DNA of 64,000 bases from Actinomycetes bacterium (GTDB lineage: Bacteria > Actinomycetota > Acidimicrobiia > Acidimicrobiales > Ilumatobacteraceae), in NCBI GenBank assembly GCA_021414085.1, contig JAIOPC010000002.1, positions 62,001 to 126,000 on the forward strand, given 5' to 3'. The notes below the pieces were generated by a model. It did no database searches, was not told where the DNA came from, and was given only the letters and a program-made list of their open reading frames with translations. Of the stretch, positions 26,204 through 34,394 are shown piece by piece. The translations under genes were made by a program, and so were the position numbers. Each line of letters opens with the position of its first letter. Position 1 is the first letter of the stretch.

Positions 26204-26446
26204 ATGCCAACGCAGTCAAGCAAACCTCGGAACACGAACTCGCTGGCGGCGACTGTCGCTCCACGGCTACCAGCTAGCGATGATCCTGTCCCGCCAGCCG
26301 GGAAAAATCCGGCCGCGGTCGCGCTTGGCAGACTCGGTGGACAGAAGGGAGGGGCCGCCAGGGCGGCCAAGCTCTCCCCCGCGAAGCGATCAGAGATCGC
26401 GAGACTGGCTGCTGAAACACGATGGAGGCGTCGCGATGGTAGTTGA
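26204..26446 (+). CDS. small basic protein with GRLGGQKGG...RW motif
   Basis: The 80-residue protein has a disordered Pro/Ser-rich first half, then KNPAAVALGRLGGQKGGAA and KLSPAKRSEIARLAAETRW. I know this second half from small proteins on mobile elements and beside restriction genes; its function is unassigned, and the basic helices suggest nucleic-acid binding. Its end overlaps the serine-protease ATG by 11 bp, so the two are coupled. A longer frame in the protease phase runs through the same bases but is Arg/Pro-rich and was rejected. Confidence 0.65.
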   Translation: MPTQSSKPRNTNSLAATVAPRLPASDDPVPPAGKNPAAVALGRLGGQKGGAARAAKLSPAKRSEIARLAAETRWRRRDGS

Positions 26447-27326
26447 CGGGGAGCTACACAGTTCCAACCGCATCATCGAGCTTGAGCTGCGACGGAGGGC
26501 CGAAGAGGTAGAGCGCCTTATGGGCGCCAATCTGCTTTCCTACATCGGCCCGATTGATGACGTGGCACAGTCGCTGGTGAAGGTCGCAATCGAGTCGATC
26601 GAGGTTCGCCGCCGCCGACTGGTAGTGAACCTTGAAACGAATGGTGGATTGATCGAATCAGCTGAACGCATCGCCCACACGCTCAGGCATCACTACCCTC
26701 GCACTGTCGACTTTGTGGTCACGACATACGCAATGTCCGCTGGCACGGTTCTGGTCATGGCCGGAGACAACATCTTCATGGACTACTCGGCCACTCTGGG
26801 ACCGATCGACCCACAACTCTCGCGACCGGGCAGCGGAATGTATGTTCCCGCCCTCGGTTATCTCGAACAGTTCAATCGACTGATCGAAAAATCTGCTGCC
26901 TCCGGGCTCACCAAGGCCGAGATGGCCTACCTGCTCAACAGTTTCGATCCCGCCGAACTGTACCGATATGAACAGGCACGAGAACTGTCTATCGCTCTGT
27001 TGGAGGAGTGGTTAGTCAAGTACAAGTTCAAGAATTGGAAGGAGACGAAGACTCGAAGGATCAAAGTGACAACCGCAATGAAGAAGCAGCGAGCCGCTGA
27101 GATCGCGAAAAAACTGAACGCTACTGAGCACTGGCATTCGCATAGTCGTGGGATATCCATGGCTGTGGCGCGACGTGATCTGAACCTTCAGATCGAGGAT
27201 CTTGAGGACACGCCGGAGATCCGGGACGCTCTGGCGGCTTACAACAGCCTGCTACTGGACTATCGCATGCGGAGAGGACACGGAGAGATCTGTGTGGATT
27301 GGACTGGAGGTTACATTGGCAACTAA
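26436..27326 (+). CDS. SDH/ClpP-crotonase-type serine protease
   Basis: The 296-residue protein starts at ATG 26436 (MVVDGELHSSNRIIELELRRR). It matches the serine dehydrogenase proteinase (SDH_sah) group of the ClpP/crotonase fold: VNLETNGGLIESAERIAHTL forms the oxyanion strand region, and YAMSAGT holds the nucleophile Ser101, followed by GDNIFMDYSATLGPIDPQL. The family normally has an Asp/Lys or His partner further on. Proteins like this cluster with mobile and defence genes, but their targets are unknown. It is coupled on both sides: 11 bp overlap with the small basic protein and 11 bp with the 74-residue ORF behind it. Confidence 0.75.
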   Translation: MVVDGELHSSNRIIELELRRRAEEVERLMGANLLSYIGPIDDVAQSLVKVAIESIEVRRRRLVVNLETNGGLIESAERIAHTLRHHYPRTVDFVVTTYAMSAGTVLVMAGDNIFMDYSATLGPIDPQLSRPGSGMYVPALGYLEQFNRLIEKSAASGLTKAEMAYLLNSFDPAELYRYEQARELSIALLEEWLVKYKFKNWKETKTRRIKVTTAMKKQRAAEIAKKLNATEHWHSHSRGISMAVARRDLNLQIEDLEDTPEIRDALAAYNSLLLDYRMRRGHGEICVDWTGGYIGN

Positions 27327-27540
27327 CACAAGAACTTCGACCCAACCAGCGACTGGATCACGGAGCGCAGACGAACTGGTTGACGCCATTTCGCGTGCCC
27401 TGGGCACGACAGTCGGTGACACTCTTGCAGTTCTATCGGAACTGCGGGATTTAGGAGTCGAGCGGCCGTCGTACAACCTGTCGAGTCCCCACGGCTCGGG
27501 GCTCGACCATCGATTCAAAACGGCGCGCGAAAGAGACTAG
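27316..27540 (+). CDS. small hypothetical protein, coupled to the protease
   Basis: The 74-residue protein is read from TTG 27316, chosen because GGAGG lies 5 nt upstream inside the protease 3' end. After a Thr-rich start comes one helical segment (SADELVDAISRALGTTVGDTLAVLSELRDLGV) and a polar tail. No family is recognised. The 11-bp overlap with the protease suggests the two function together, for instance as an adaptor or inhibitor (inference). Confidence 0.5.
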   Translation: MATNTRTSTQPATGSRSADELVDAISRALGTTVGDTLAVLSELRDLGVERPSYNLSSPHGSGLDHRFKTARERD

Positions 27541-27583
27541 GACTGCGGTGCTGACCGCGGTCGAATGAGACCCTCTACGCTCG

Positions 27584-28342
27584 TCAGTCGCGACGGCCAA
27601 TCGCCGTGATGAGCATTGTCATGCCCTTGCGATCTCGGTTGATCTGCATTCGCGCAGGCAAACGTGTGTTGTCGGCAACTATGTCGCCGTCAATCCAACC
27701 ATCAGCTCGGTTCGCGACGAGATAGTCGCTCGTGGTCGGACCCAACCGTAGACGTTTCCCGACGAGGTCGACTGGAAGGGCCGCGCGGTGGGTGCTAACG
27801 AACTCGTTGCCCACCTTGCTCCATCGGATGACAGCGCATAGGCGACCTGCAACGTCGGTCACTCGCGCCGCTGCAGCCGAGATCGAAACTTCGGCGTGAC
27901 CGCTCATCGCACGAAGAAGATTCAGTGTGAACGTAGGTCTCGCCCAGAAGCGGACCTGATCGTTCACCCACGTTCTCGGCATGAGCAGAGCTGCCGCGAA
28001 CGCATCACACAAGTGTTCTTCATCGATCTCAGAATCACACATCGCACGTCGATACACGACCCGATCCGGATCAGAGGATGGACCGAGCACTACGTGTGCG
28101 ATCTCGTGGGCAAGAGTGAAGCGCTGGCGCGTCTTAGGACGTGCCGGATTCAGCTGAATAACCGGCCCAATAGGCGTCCACATGGTGCGCCCGTCCTCGA
28201 TCATCGGCGCAGTTTCAACAGTCGCTACGCCGACCATCTCCGCGACGCGTCCAACGTCCACCGGTATCGACTCGCCAACAGCCCTCAACAGATCATCTGC
28301 CACCCGCTCGGCGAGTTTGAGGCTCTCAATGGACCTAGACAC
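27584..28342 (-). CDS. ImmA/IrrE-family metallopeptidase
   Basis: The 252-residue protein is read from GTG 28342, where GGAAGG lies about 10 nt upstream and the start overlaps the previous stop by 8 bp. An ATG at 28384 would overlap 50 bp and is less likely. The zinc site is HEIAH (79-83) with a third ligand Glu in the CDSEIDEEHLCDAFAAALLMP region; LLMP is a family hallmark. The C-terminal part (about 150-252) is beta-rich and unassigned. ImmA/IrrE peptidases cleave HTH repressors in response to DNA damage or infection. Here the upstream partner itself carries an HTH, so it is the obvious substrate candidate. Confidence 0.88.
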   Translation of the reverse strand: MSRSIESLKLAERVADDLLRAVGESIPVDVGRVAEMVGVATVETAPMIEDGRTMWTPIGPVIQLNPARPKTRQRFTLAHEIAHVVLGPSSDPDRVVYRRAMCDSEIDEEHLCDAFAAALLMPRTWVNDQVRFWARPTFTLNLLRAMSGHAEVSISAAAARVTDVAGRLCAVIRWSKVGNEFVSTHRAALPVDLVGKRLRLGPTTSDYLVANRADGWIDGDIVADNTRLPARMQINRDRKGMTMLITAIGRRD

Positions 28343-29702
28343 CCATAGCCCTTCCGAACGCGATCCAGTCGGTTGCCGTTTCAAGCCGCATCCGTCGCTT
28401 CCCCGTGCCAGCGAACGCTAAAACCGCTTCTCCTTCGCGCGCAAGGTTGTAAGTCTCAACAAACGACCAGCCTTCAATAAGGCGGGCCTCGTCGAGTGAC
28501 ACAAGTGCCTCGGCCGAAAGCCGCATTGACGACAACTCTGACGGCATCCCACTGTCGTTCCAAGGGCCCACTACACGTGAAATCGCGTGAAGCTCCTCCC
28601 GGGAAGCTCCCGCGTAATGTGTTGGCGACCGCATAATTTCTTGAACTCGGGCTGCAGTGATGGAATTCCGCCGGAGTGAGCGAGCGGTCACCTCGCACGA
28701 GGCGATCTGGCGGCGCATCGCAAGCCAAGCATCCCGGAATCGCTGCTCTCGTTCGGACCTGTTCGCGACGTGGTAGCGGGAGTCGTCGATGAGATCATGT
28801 GCGACAGGGGTGAGTTTCAGCCGAAGATCTGCCGCGTCATCGAACTGGATTACCGTGACTGAGCCGGTGCTGCCCATCAGTATTCGAGATAGCGCAACCC
28901 CGGCTGGCGTCACGAGTACGATCGGCACAAGGTGGCGTTCTGCCCAGACGATTTCCTTTCCGGCACCAGTCGATGCGTGGCGCCCCAGCATCACAAGAAG
29001 ATCGGAGTGGGCGACCAGTGAGTAGTCGATGCCATGGACTTCGGCGGGCATCATTCGTTGGCTTCGAGCAGGATGAGTAGTGAATACCGGCTGGTGGACG
29101 CGATAACCCTGTTCCGAAAGTATCGATGCCACGTGCTGCGACTCCGCTTCGATTTGCTCCAGGGCGTCGTTCTTCAGCCGCGTTAGGGCGCTGGCTATAT
29201 AGGCGGTCGGTGTCCCGGGCATCGACGCGACTCCTAGGTCGATCCTCGACGCCAGCCGTACTGCCTCGAGGCTCTCGGGCTCAACGAAGCCGGGCAGCTC
29301 TAGCTGGTCCGAAATCGGGCACCGTTCGAGCAGAGTGATGCGCCCGGCGAGCCACGGCGGAGGAGGAGTAGGCACTCCCTGCAGCAGCAATGAATACAGC
29401 TCCTTAAACAGGGGATCGTCGGCCTCGAGCGCTAGGTCGTACCCCAACGTTGCAGCGACCGCTCTCGCACACGCCGCCGCGAGTCGGTCGTTAGCAACAT
29501 CCAAGCATCGGGCACGGGCCGTGACCTCAATGCAGTTAGTCAGAAGGTGCGGCAATGATAAATCAGCGTCGTTGAGCTGACGAAGTGTCGCAGCCACCTT
29601 TTCAGCGCGGTGTGGCTGGAACGTGGTACCCCGGCAGCTACCCGATGTCACGAGCTCGTCATAAATCGTCAATAGATCGGCGGCGGTAATCTCAACGTTC
29701 AC
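28335..29702 (-). CDS. nucleoside 2-deoxyribosyltransferase-like protein with C-terminal HTH
   Basis: In this 455-residue protein the N-terminal 1-160 is helical and unassigned. Residues about 167-265 have the NDT/TIR-like alternation: YIASALTRLKNDALEQIEAE, LSEQGYRVHQP, DYSLVAHSDLLVML, then GRHASTGAGKEIVWAERHLVPIVLV. The STGAGKE block with Glu250 fits the catalytic Glu of deoxyribosyltransferase-like and NAD-processing domains. Residues about 330-385 (RQIASCEVTARSLRRNSITAARVQEIMR) look like a helix-turn-helix. A role as an NAD or nucleotide-degrading effector is inference. The ATG at 29702 overlaps the 2-TM gene by 4 bp and its stop overlaps the ImmA/IrrE start, so this is a coupled operon. 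Confidence 0.6.
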   Translation of the reverse strand: MNVEITAADLLTIYDELVTSGSCRGTTFQPHRAEKVAATLRQLNDADLSLPHLLTNCIEVTARARCLDVANDRLAAACARAVAATLGYDLALEADDPLFKELYSLLLQGVPTPPPPWLAGRITLLERCPISDQLELPGFVEPESLEAVRLASRIDLGVASMPGTPTAYIASALTRLKNDALEQIEAESQHVASILSEQGYRVHQPVFTTHPARSQRMMPAEVHGIDYSLVAHSDLLVMLGRHASTGAGKEIVWAERHLVPIVLVTPAGVALSRILMGSTGSVTVIQFDDAADLRLKLTPVAHDLIDDSRYHVANRSEREQRFRDAWLAMRRQIASCEVTARSLRRNSITAARVQEIMRSPTHYAGASREELHAISRVVGPWNDSGMPSELSSMRLSAEALVSLDEARLIEGWSFVETYNLAREGEAVLAFAGTGKRRMRLETATDWIAFGRAMGV

Positions 29703-30019
29703 TTCGACTCCTTCGATCCGAAGTAGAACCCGAGAATCGTTCCGGCGATGCCAACGACTCCTGGAAACGTTGCACCCATGATGCCCTCAACATCCTTCCA
29801 GGGCCGACCGGACACCGACACCTGCCAAATCGGGACGCCGACGACATAAACGAGAAGGACCAGAACACCGATCGCGAGCTTGCTGCGGAGCTTCTCCCTG
29901 CTCTCGTCGGGGTCGAACTTCTTCCCCACTTCCGGCGGTGGAGCCTCGCGCTCAGGTAACCCGAAGTCCTCCGGCTCCACCGCTTCAATCTGATTGTCCT
30001 TGCCTGCCTCGGTCGTCAT
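29699..30019 (-). CDS. small two-TM membrane protein
   Basis: The 106-residue protein has an acidic, Pro-rich cytoplasmic N terminus (1-44), TM1 at about 48-67 (LAIGVLVLLVYVVGVPIWQV), a short loop and TM2 at about 80-100, with a tiny basic tail (GSKESK). No family name is known to me. Two-TM proteins in immune operons are often membrane-disrupting or membrane-anchoring parts. It is the second gene of a four-gene minus-strand operon (19 bp after the RHH gene, 4 bp overlap with the next gene). Confidence 0.65.
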   Translation of the reverse strand: MTTEAGKDNQIEAVEPEDFGLPEREAPPPEVGKKFDPDESREKLRSKLAIGVLVLLVYVVGVPIWQVSVSGRPWKDVEGIMGATFPGVVGIAGTILGFYFGSKESK

Positions 30020-30038
30020 CGACGCCCCCCTTACTTGA

Positions 30039-30260
30039 CTACCTCACGAACTCGACCTCTCGAACCGAGCCGTCCTTGTTTTTGACCAAAATGGTGCCTC
30101 CGTCCCCGAGCACCCGACTAACGAACTGCTCGGTCGCAAGAGCCAATCGGATGGCATCGTTCTTGTTGACCTGTTCCTTCTCCGCAATCTCCTCCACCCT
30201 GCGCCGGTCGATCGCACGAAGCGACACGGTCACTCGGTTGATCTCTTGTTCACCGCTCAT
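30039..30260 (-). CDS. ribbon-helix-helix regulator, first gene of four-gene operon
   Basis: In this 73-residue protein RVTVSLRAIDRRRVEEIAEKE (residues about 9-29) is the strand and first helix of a CopG/Arc-type ribbon-helix-helix, and NKNDAIRLALATEQFV is the second helix. The C terminus ILVKNKDGSVREVEFV forms a beta extension. The start is ATG 30260 with GAGAGGGG upstream. It probably represses this operon. The 180 bp between it and the divergent adenosine deaminase hold the promoters; I found no clear boxes or operator repeat there. Confidence 0.75.
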   Translation of the reverse strand: MSGEQEINRVTVSLRAIDRRRVEEIAEKEQVNKNDAIRLALATEQFVSRVLGDGGTILVKNKDGSVREVEFVR

Positions 30261-30440
30261 AATCCACCCCTCTCAATCGTGGGCCTGCCCTATCAGACCC
30301 TCTCTTGTGTGTCGCAGTGTAACAAAACTGATGCAGATTTGCCACCGATTAGATGTGAATTTGTAGCGGTGTCTCCGCGACTGACGAAGTCCCGCGAAGG
30401 GGGCGCCACGGCGGCCCATGGGCATATCGTTGGCGACACC

Positions 30441-31523
30441 ATGACGCAGCGGACCAACATCGACGACGCGCGGGGGCTTCCGAAGTCGTTGCTACACGAT
30501 CACCTCGACGGTGGGCTGCGGGTGGCAACGGTGCTGGAATTGGCCGACGAGATCGGCTGGACGCTTCCCACTACTGACCCGACCGCGCTGCAGGCGTGGT
30601 TCACCGCCGGCGCGGCCAGCAAGGATCTGCTGCAGTACCTCGCCACGTTCGAGCACACGCTCGCCGTGATGCAGACCGAGGCCCACATCGAACGCATCGC
30701 GGCTGAGGCTGCGCTCGACCTGGCCAACGACGGTGTCGTCTACGCCGAGGTGCGGTTCGCGCCAGAACTGCACGTGCACAACGGACTCACTATGGCGGCC
30801 GTCGTCAGCGCCGTCACTGCCGGGTTCCGCCGTGGCGAACGAGAGGCGGCCGCCGCCGGCAAGTCGATTCTGGTCAACGCGATCTGTTGTGCGATGCGCA
30901 CCGAGCAGCGATCACTCGAAGTCGTGCAGTTGGTCGAGCGCATGCGCGACTACGACGACAAAGTGGTCGCGTTCGACCTCGCCGGCGCCGAGACCGGCTG
31001 GCCACCCTCGCTACACGCCGAAGCGCTCGCGTTCGCACGCCAACACCACATCAACATCACGATCCACGCATCCGAACCACCCGACCTAGAACTAATCGAC
31101 GACGCACTGCAACACGGCGCGCATCGCATCGGCCACGGCGTTCGCCTGCGCAGCGACATCACCACCCGCACCGACGGTTCGCTGCAACTCGGCCCACTCG
31201 CCCGCTACGTGTACGACCACCAGATTCCGCTCGAGATGGCGCCGACATGCCACGTCCACGTTGGCGCGGTGCCCGACTTGGCATCGCACCCGATCGGGCC
31301 GATGCTGCGCCACGGCTTCAACGTCAGCGTCAACACCGACAACCGACTGATGAGCGGCGTCATGCCCTCGACGGAACTACTCGCCGTCGCCACCACCTTC
31401 GACCTCACAATGGCCGAGGTCGAACAGCTGGTTGTCAACGGCGTGATGGCCGGCTTCGCGCCACTCGAAGTTCGCAAACAAATCATCGACCAACAAGTCC
31501 GCCCCGCTTTCGCCACCGCCTAG
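30441..31523 (+). CDS. add: adenosine deaminase
   Basis: The 360-residue protein starts at ATG 30441; an open frame reaching 30246 is not part of it. It is a metal-dependent TIM-barrel enzyme: HDHLDGG with His19/His21 as zinc ligands, IHASE with catalytic Glu212, HRIGHG, and SVNTDNRLMSG with the Asp that binds zinc. It converts adenosine or deoxyadenosine to the inosine form in purine salvage. The NTDNR version rather than NTDDP is normal for actinobacterial Add. It sits at the edge of the accessory island. Confidence 0.95.
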   Translation: MTQRTNIDDARGLPKSLLHDHLDGGLRVATVLELADEIGWTLPTTDPTALQAWFTAGAASKDLLQYLATFEHTLAVMQTEAHIERIAAEAALDLANDGVVYAEVRFAPELHVHNGLTMAAVVSAVTAGFRRGEREAAAAGKSILVNAICCAMRTEQRSLEVVQLVERMRDYDDKVVAFDLAGAETGWPPSLHAEALAFARQHHINITIHASEPPDLELIDDALQHGAHRIGHGVRLRSDITTRTDGSLQLGPLARYVYDHQIPLEMAPTCHVHVGAVPDLASHPIGPMLRHGFNVSVNTDNRLMSGVMPSTELLAVATTFDLTMAEVEQLVVNGVMAGFAPLEVRKQIIDQQVRPAFATA

Positions 31524-31533
31524 CGGCTAGCGC

Positions 31534-31776
31534 TCAGGCGCGTTGCGAGGCGTTCGCCAACCGCTGCTCAGTGACCGGACCAGGAAGCGGGCGAACATGC
31601 ACCAATCCGTCCGCGGCGACGTCGATGACTTCTGCGATCGCAATAGCCGAACCGGAACCGACGACTAGCAGTCGGCCGGGCACCACGACCGACTGGTCGG
31701 CTGCCTGATCGACGTACGTCCACGGAAAGCCCGTTTCGTCTTCGGTGTTCAGGTCCACGAACAGATCGATTTTCAT
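31534..31776 (-). CDS. hypothetical protein
   Basis: The 80-residue soluble beta-rich protein contains DLNTEDETGFPWTYVDQA and LVHVRPLPGPV; the second looks like a conserved core seen in short actinobacterial proteins of unknown function. The ATG at 31776 overlaps the upstream frameshifted gene by 4 bp, so the two are a coupled pair. It is convergent with adenosine deaminase (10 bp between stops). Confidence 0.6.
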   Translation of the reverse strand: MKIDLFVDLNTEDETGFPWTYVDQAADQSVVVPGRLLVVGSGSAIAIAEVIDVAADGLVHVRPLPGPVTEQRLANASQRA

Positions 31777-32185
31777 GCTTCCTCCTGTCGGTACGCCGGG
31801 TTGCTGACGATGCGGTGCGACACCGCCAGTAGGCGGGCAACACCAGTATCCACGTCATCGTAGAACGTGATCGTCACATGCGGGCTCCGGAATGTCGGTA
31901 CGACCTCAAACCGGCATCGATCACGTCGGCCAATCGGTACACAAACAGGGTCGCGAAGGCCTCGAGGCGGTCCTCGCCGATGTCGAGCACCTCGTCGTCC
32001 GATCTGGCATAGAACGCCGACAACCCAAAGCGACCCCATTCCTCGAACCGCCGCCGGAACAGTTCCGCCTGACGCCGAGATGTCTCTGGTTCGATCGAAG
32101 CGATGCCGCGCACGACGAGCCATGCATCATCCGGGATGGCGGCATGCCGAATCCGCGGATGATCAATAGGCGGCTCACCGGACAT
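31773..32185 (-). pseudogene. hypothetical gene split by a single-base frameshift
   Basis: Two overlapping frames make one protein of about 137 residues. The first frame, from ATG 32185, gives DDAWLVVRGIASIEPETSRR, then RFEEWGRFGLSAFYA and FATLFVYRLADVIDAG. The second frame continues with FEVVPTFRSPHVTITFYDDV to the stop at 31773. The switch point is a T-run in the coding sense (AAA at 31908-31910 on the plus strand); one more T would give ...DAGFEVVPTF without a break. The continued part retains protein-like sequence and the 4-bp overlap with the next gene, so the break is either very recent or a base-calling error. Function is unknown. Confidence 0.7.
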
Positions 32186-32206
32186 ACCCGAACGCCAGGT
32201 GGGGAG

Positions 32207-32404
32207 TCAGCCCAACCCGACGAACAGAGGCTCGTCGAGTGCGGGCACGCGGTGAACAGTGGTAGCCGACAAGCCCGCCTTTGAGGCCTGGTCCAGCAAT
32301 ATTCCGAGTTCAGCTGCGTCGGCAAGAACCTCGCCGGCTTTGTCGACGGCCACCCATCGGCCGCGGTAGCGCTCGACGTCGTCCTTCTTCATAACGCGAA
32401 CCAT
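32207..32404 (-). CDS. small conserved hypothetical protein
   Basis: The 65-residue protein is read from ATG 32404 (ATG 32392 gives 61). It has RYRGRWVAVDKAGEVLADA near the front and ends VPALDEPLFVGLG. This resembles short actinobacterial proteins of the DUF5678 type, which carry a WVA.D..G.V...A.....L pattern. Function is unknown. An open frame to 32542 overlaps the divergent reductase and was rejected. Confidence 0.55.
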   Translation of the reverse strand: MVRVMKKDDVERYRGRWVAVDKAGEVLADAAELGILLDQASKAGLSATTVHRVPALDEPLFVGLG

Positions 32405-32513
32405 ACCGGGCCAAGCGGTGGCTGAAACTTCACGTTGGGAATTGCCTGGCACACGGATCTTCGCAAATCCGCCGTCACGCCCGAGCGCGACAGCGGCGCG
32501 CTGCCCCGGATAG

Positions 32514-33509
<996 letters not shown>

Positions 33510-33551
33510 CCGAACCAGACGGCAGATTCGATGAGAACCGACCACGCCAAC

Positions 33552-33644
33552 TCAGCTTGCGACCTTGCGGTACAGCAGTGCGGTGCCGATGGCGATCGCT
33601 AGCACGATGTAGCCGGAGAACATGAACGTGTCAAACCTATACAC
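33552..33644 (-). CDS. possible tiny single-TM protein or gene remnant
   Basis: A 30-residue frame from GTG 33644 encodes a basic start, one membrane helix (MFSGYIVLAIAIGTALLY) and the end RKVAS. It resembles the CcmD-like class of tiny membrane proteins in shape only. It lies in the 191-bp gap between the reductase and the HTH-nucleotidyltransferase genes and could equally be the tail of a lost gene. Confidence 0.3.
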   Translation of the reverse strand: MYRFDTFMFSGYIVLAIAIGTALLYRKVAS

Positions 33645-33652
33645 GTCATAAG

Positions 33653-33668
33653 TGAGACAAATGTTTCA
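33653..33668 (+). promoter_or_regulatory. imperfect palindrome and -10 box before the HTH-nucleotidyltransferase gene
   Basis: TGAGACA-AA-TGTTTCA (one mismatch between arms) is followed by TATGCT at 33671-33676, 25 bp before the GTG start at 33701. The spacing fits an operator just upstream of, or overlapping, the promoter of a self-regulating HTH gene. Confidence 0.35.
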
Positions 33669-33700
33669 TCTATGCTGTGCATGTCTGATACCCTTCCGCC

Positions 33701-34324
33701 GTGGACTTCCGACACCCGGTCGAAGCAACGATTCCCGGCGCCCAAGGGCGAGTTATTGCCGCACTCCTCGGGACGAGCGGGGAAGTCAACCTGCGCACGG
33801 TCGCTCGCATTGCCGGTGTCAGCATTGCCCAGGCGTCAAGAGTGCTACCGGGACTTGTCGACCTGGGGATGATTGAACGTCGCGAAGTCCCTCCCTCGTC
33901 GCTGTTCCGGCTGGTGCCCGAGCACGTCGCCACACGCGCACTACTGGCGTTAGCGAATTCCCGCAAGGTTGTCATGGCCGAAATGGGCCACGTAGCCGCC
34001 GAGATCCGACCCGCACCGATCAGCGTTATCGCGTTCGGTTCATTTGCGCGCGGGGATAGCGAACCCGATTCCGACATCGACGTAGTCATCGTTCGCCCAG
34101 CCGGAACTGACGCCGACGCCGACGACTGGACTCGTGCGATGGACAAATGGCGAGCCGTCGTCGGCCGAGTCGCTGGCAACACCATCGAGATTCTCGATGT
34201 CGATGCTGACGGGGTTGCCGCCAAATTGTCGGGCGGAAGCCAGTTGTGGCGCGATATTCGTCGTGATGGCCAGGTGGTGTTCGGAAAACCACTCGACGCA
34301 CTGGCGGACCGACTCAATGCCTAA
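33701..34324 (+). CDS. winged-HTH plus minimal nucleotidyltransferase protein
   Basis: In this 207-residue protein residues about 10-75 form a winged helix (LRTVARIAGVSIAQASRVLPGL). Residues about 95-200 form a nucleotidyltransferase with GSFARGDSEPDSDID, an intact GSx10DxD motif, plus IEILDVD as the third acid. The layout parallels MntA-type antitoxins with a built-in repressor. The expected downstream partner is missing: only a 21-codon ORF overlaps the stop. It starts at GTG 33701. It may be an orphan antitoxin or regulator. Confidence 0.8.
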   Translation: MDFRHPVEATIPGAQGRVIAALLGTSGEVNLRTVARIAGVSIAQASRVLPGLVDLGMIERREVPPSSLFRLVPEHVATRALLALANSRKVVMAEMGHVAAEIRPAPISVIAFGSFARGDSEPDSDIDVVIVRPAGTDADADDWTRAMDKWRAVVGRVAGNTIEILDVDADGVAAKLSGGSQLWRDIRRDGQVVFGKPLDALADRLNA

Positions 34325-34382
34325 ACCACTTCGCACCCGCTGTGTTCAGGTCGGACAGCGCGCCGCAAATTCCGTGACGTGA
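34317..34382 (+). pseudogene. truncated start of the partner gene of the HTH-nucleotidyltransferase
   Basis: A 21-codon frame begins at ATG 34317, overlapping the previous stop (ATGCCTAA). It reads MPKPLRTRCVQVGQRAANSV and ends in TGA shortly after. The start overlap is what one expects of a coupled second gene, usually a HEPN or similar partner, whose body has been lost. The unrelated PPOX gene begins its 3' end 12 bp later. Confidence 0.4.
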
Positions 34383-34394
34383 GCACGAAGGAAC

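Noticed and set aside
26106-26435. In-phase upstream extension of the SDH-type protease
   Set aside because: The extension is Arg/Pro-rich and lies over the better-looking small basic gene in another frame; the protease homology starts at 26436.
13049-30260. BREX, DISARM or Zorya system
   Set aside because: No PglZ, PglX, BrxL, DrmA/B or ZorA/B-like proteins are present; only type I R-M and separate units were found.
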